From Actinomycetota bacterium (lineage in GTDB: Bacteria > Actinomycetota > Humimicrobiia > Humimicrobiales > Humimicrobiaceae): a stretch of DNA of 7,527 nt. The notes beneath the pieces are model-generated. The model made no database searches. It saw only the letters and a program-made list of their open reading frames with translations, and was not told the origin of the DNA. Made by a program: the position numbers and the translations under genes. Each line of letters starts with the position of its first letter. Positions within the stretch are counted from its first letter, which is position 1. Location: positions 1-7,527 of the forward strand of contig JAMCQQ010000073.1 of assembly GCA_023379515.1 (NCBI GenBank). Direction: 5' to 3'. Below, piece by piece: positions 5,352-7,527 of this stretch.

Positions 5352-6654
5352 AAACGGAGGGATTATTCAAAAGAGATATGGTTTCTTTTAATTTTCCTAA
5401 ATCTCCATAGTTTTTGAAGAATAGATAAAGTAATGCTATTAAAAGCATTACTAATACTAATAAAGAAACGCTGATTACTTGATAAAAGCTTGAATGAAAA
5501 ATATAGATAAGGATAATTTGAAGTATTGCTGCAGAAACTACAAGAAAAGAAATATTGGTTTTATTTAACGAAAGGAAAAAATTAACACAAACATTTACCA
5601 TACTAAACACTGTAAGATAAAGCCCAAAAAGTCCAAGATATGGAGCAACATACAAATAATCCCTTCCACCTAAGAATAGATTTATAACAAATTTGGGATT
5701 AACAAAATAAAAAGACGTTATAAAAACAGAAGGAAGAATAACCAGAATAAGCGCTAAATAAAATAAATTATTAAACCCGACTCCTTTAGCGTGTCTTTTA
5801 ACAAGAAGGGGGAACATAACCATTGAAATAGGAGCTGTAAAATAAAAAATTACTTTTCCCATTAAGGATAATCCTGCATAAAATCCTGCTAGATGAGGAT
5901 CAAAAAAATGCTTTACCAAAATAACATCTGTTGAAGTAAATGATGTTAAAAATAAAACTGTAATAAATGCTGGAACTGCATATGACGTAATACCGCTTGT
6001 CTGAAGTGTAAGTTTTTTTGAAGATTTTGTTTTAAGAAGTTTTATTAATGGTAAGAAAGCTAAAATATACATTCCAAAGGTCATAAAAAATATTGCCCAC
6101 AAGCCGGAAAACGCTTTATATCCCAAAATTACCAAAATTATTCCAAAAAATAATTTGAGAACTCCACCAAATGCATTAACAAAAGCTATAAATTTAAATT
6201 TAAGTAAACTTTGAAGAAAAGCAGTATTTAAAATACTTAAGAAAAAGACTGATATAACAAAACCTGAAACAATTACATACCATAAATTATCTATATGCAG
6301 GTACTGAGATATTGGAATGGATAAAACAGCAAAAAGAAGTGCTATTCCTATAGAAAAACCTAAAATAAATTTAAAAAACATTACATATAGTGCCTTAAGT
6401 TTTTCATTCTGCTTATTTACAAAATAATCTGTTGCAAATTTTACTATTATTGTATTAATTGATCCTGCGGGTATGGAAGCAAGAGTTATTACTGACAAAA
6501 GTGATGCAAAAATTGCATAATCTGCATAAGAAAGGCTTCTTGCTAAAAATAGGTTTAGAAGAAAAGCCAGGATGTTAGAAACCATTGATCCTGCAAAAAT
6601 ATAAAAGCTTCCACTTACTAGTTCATGGTTTAGTACTCTTTTAAATAATTTCAT
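5350..6654 (-). CDS. Polysaccharide flippase, Wzx/MATE-like (oligosaccharide flippase family)
   Basis: This 434-residue integral membrane protein is nearly all hydrophobic segments, about 12 by eye, separated by short basic loops. That is the length and pattern of the Wzx/MVF branch of the MOP exporter superfamily, which flips undecaprenyl-linked oligosaccharides from the cytoplasmic to the outer face of the membrane. The N-terminal part (GSFYIFAGSMVSNILAFLLN, then LARSLSYADYAIFASLLSV) matches the usual Wzx beginning of the form G...GS...N.......AR.LG...YG.......... The start codon overlaps the stop of the upstream GT4 gene (ATGA, 6651-6654), placing both in one transcript. The C-terminus ends in a short polar tail after a last hydrophobic helix. 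The family call is confident; the cargo is unknown and only inferred to be the glycan made by the neighbouring enzymes. Confidence 0.88.
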   Translation of the reverse strand: MKLFKRVLNHELVSGSFYIFAGSMVSNILAFLLNLFLARSLSYADYAIFASLLSVITLASIPAGSINTIIVKFATDYFVNKQNEKLKALYVMFFKFILGFSIGIALLFAVLSIPISQYLHIDNLWYVIVSGFVISVFFLSILNTAFLQSLLKFKFIAFVNAFGGVLKLFFGIILVILGYKAFSGLWAIFFMTFGMYILAFLPLIKLLKTKSSKKLTLQTSGITSYAVPAFITVLFLTSFTSTDVILVKHFFDPHLAGFYAGLSLMGKVIFYFTAPISMVMFPLLVKRHAKGVGFNNLFYLALILVILPSVFITSFYFVNPKFVINLFLGGRDYLYVAPYLGLFGLYLTVFSMVNVCVNFFLSLNKTNISFLVVSAAILQIILIYIFHSSFYQVISVSLLVLVMLLIALLYLFFKNYGDLGKLKETISLLNNPSV

Positions 6655-7527
6655 TTTCCACTTACTTCTTTATAAACATTTAATGTTTCTTGTGCGGTGT
6701 TTTTCCAAGAGAATCTTTTTATGTTCTCAAATCCCTTTTGAACTAGTTCTTCTCTTAATTTATCATTTTTAAATACTTTATCTATTCCAAATTTTATGCT
6801 TTCTACATCGTATGCATCAACAAAATGCGCAGCTTTTCCAGACACTTCTTCCAAAGATCCCTCTTTACTTGTAATTACAGGACAACCACAGGCCATTGCT
6901 TCTAAGACTGGGAGTCCAAACCCTTCATATAATGAGGGCATAGTAAATACTGTTGCAAGATTATATAAACCAACTAATTCTTCGTTTGAAACAAAACCAA
7001 GTCTTAATATCTTATCATTCTTTTTTGCAAATTCATTAACTCTATTTAAATCATTATTCCAAGGATTATTTTTATCATAATCTTCAGAAACTAAGCTTTT
7101 TCCAACCATAACAATTGGTATTTCTAATTCAGTTACCGCATCTAAAAACCTTGGTAAGTTTTTATTCCATGTTACATCCCCTACATACAAAACAAATTTT
7201 TGGGGTAAATCATATTTTTTAATTAACTCTTTCTCCCAAGAACCTTTTTCAAGTTTTTTAAACTGCTCACCTGCTGCTAAATAGACAACTTTTACTTTGT
7301 TTTGCCTTACACCTACATATTTTAAGATATCCTTTTTAGAAGATTCTGAATCCGTTATGATTGCATTTGCTTTTTTTAAAGAAAATTTTTGCATCTGCCA
7401 TTTTAATTGCCCCTTTATCCCTTTTGGAAACGCGTTCGGAAATACAATTGGGGTTAAATCATGTACGGTAACAACTGTTTTATATTTTTTATATATTGGG
7501 AGTGCCAAAAAGAATGGTTCAAAATAT
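6651..7527 (-). CDS. Glycosyltransferase family 4 (GT-B fold), N-terminus missing at window edge
   Basis: The open frame continues to the window end: the residues just before the TTG at 7506-7508 read Y-F-E-P-F-F and carry on the protein, so that TTG is internal and the true start lies outside. About 290 residues are present; a typical family member has about 370. The visible part starts with the N-domain strand [14 protein letters not shown], then [16 protein letters not shown], the linker [35 protein letters not shown], and the donor-site block [20 protein letters not shown] with the EX7E pair typical of retaining GT4 enzymes (mannosyl/glucosyl/GlcNAc transferases). It would act at the cytoplasmic membrane face, adding a sugar to a lipid-linked glycan. 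Its TGA stop overlaps the flippase ATG. Donor and acceptor are not predictable here. Confidence 0.9.
   Translation of the reverse strand, partial: YFEPFFLALPIYKKYKTVVTVHDLTPIVFPNAFPKGIKGQLKWQMQKFSLKKANAIITDSESSKKDILKYVGVRQNKVKVVYLAAGEQFKKLEKGSWEKELIKKYDLPQKFVLYVGDVTWNKNLPRFLDAVTELEIPIVMVGKSLVSEDYDKNNPWNNDLNRVNEFAKKNDKILRLGFVSNEELVGLYNLATVFTMPSLYEGFGLPVLEAMACGCPVITSKEGSLEEVSGKAAHFVDAYDVESIKFGIDKVFKNDKLREELVQKGFENIKRFSWKNTAQETLNVYKEVSGK

Noticed and set aside
5429..5452. 9-bp perfect inverted repeat (AGTAATGCT / AGCATTACT, 6-base loop) and an adjacent ACTAAT doubling
   Set aside because: Inside the flippase coding region, with no T-run or regulatory context, and the ACTAAT doubling is in frame; most simply chance in AT-rich sequence coding for Leu/Val/Ala.
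6796..7080. 94-codon plus-strand open frame
   Set aside because: Antisense to the GT4 donor-site block ([13 protein letters not shown]), which explains its openness.

Overview
This is an AT-rich window with closely packed genes, all read on the minus strand, so transcription runs from high to low coordinates. It looks like part of a cell-surface polysaccharide locus followed by central-carbon genes. The single TGA stop, in an ATGA overlap at 6651-6654, and the lack of in-frame TGA elsewhere fit the standard bacterial code. Most starts lack a recognisable Shine-Dalgarno sequence. Compact genes, low GC, an archaeal-type PEP carboxylase and a degenerate intergenic repeat together suggest a small-genome uncultivated bacterium of the Patescibacteria/CPR type, perhaps Microgenomates. 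That assignment is inference and no phylogenetic marker is present.

Layout in transcription order: (1) 7527-6651, a GT4-family glycosyltransferase whose N-terminus lies outside the window; (2) 6654-5350, a Wzx-like polysaccharide flippase, overlapping it by 4 bp; (3) 5349-5245, a non-coding gap with a degenerate 14-bp-period repeat, an inverted repeat and a likely extended -10 promoter; (4) 5244-4690, an RmlC-like cupin sugar epimerase; (5) 4689-3952, a GT2 glycosyltransferase starting directly after the epimerase stop; (6) 3896-3114, glucose-1-phosphate cytidylyltransferase (RfbF); (7) 3132-2168, an SDR sugar dehydratase/epimerase, probably CDP-glucose 4,6-dehydratase, split by a frameshift; (8) 2165-663, a complete archaeal-type PEP carboxylase 2 bp after it; (9) 600 to beyond position 1, a transaldolase, also split by a frameshift.

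Genes 1-7 make a coherent set. RfbF would make CDP-glucose, the SDR would make the 4-keto-6-deoxy sugar, the cupin would epimerise it, the glycosyltransferases would build a glycan on a lipid carrier, and Wzx would flip it across the membrane. Genes 8-9 belong to carbon metabolism (anaplerotic oxaloacetate formation and the non-oxidative pentose phosphate pathway).

The most striking observation is that both broken genes are broken by a perfect short tandem duplication: 7 bp in transaldolase (505-518) and 14 bp in the dehydratase (2687-2714). Removing one copy restores a full, motif-complete reading frame in each case. Either the locus carries recent or reversible slippage mutations (possible on/off switching of a surface sugar and a metabolic enzyme), or the assembly has a recurrent duplication error. 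Read-level data would separate these.
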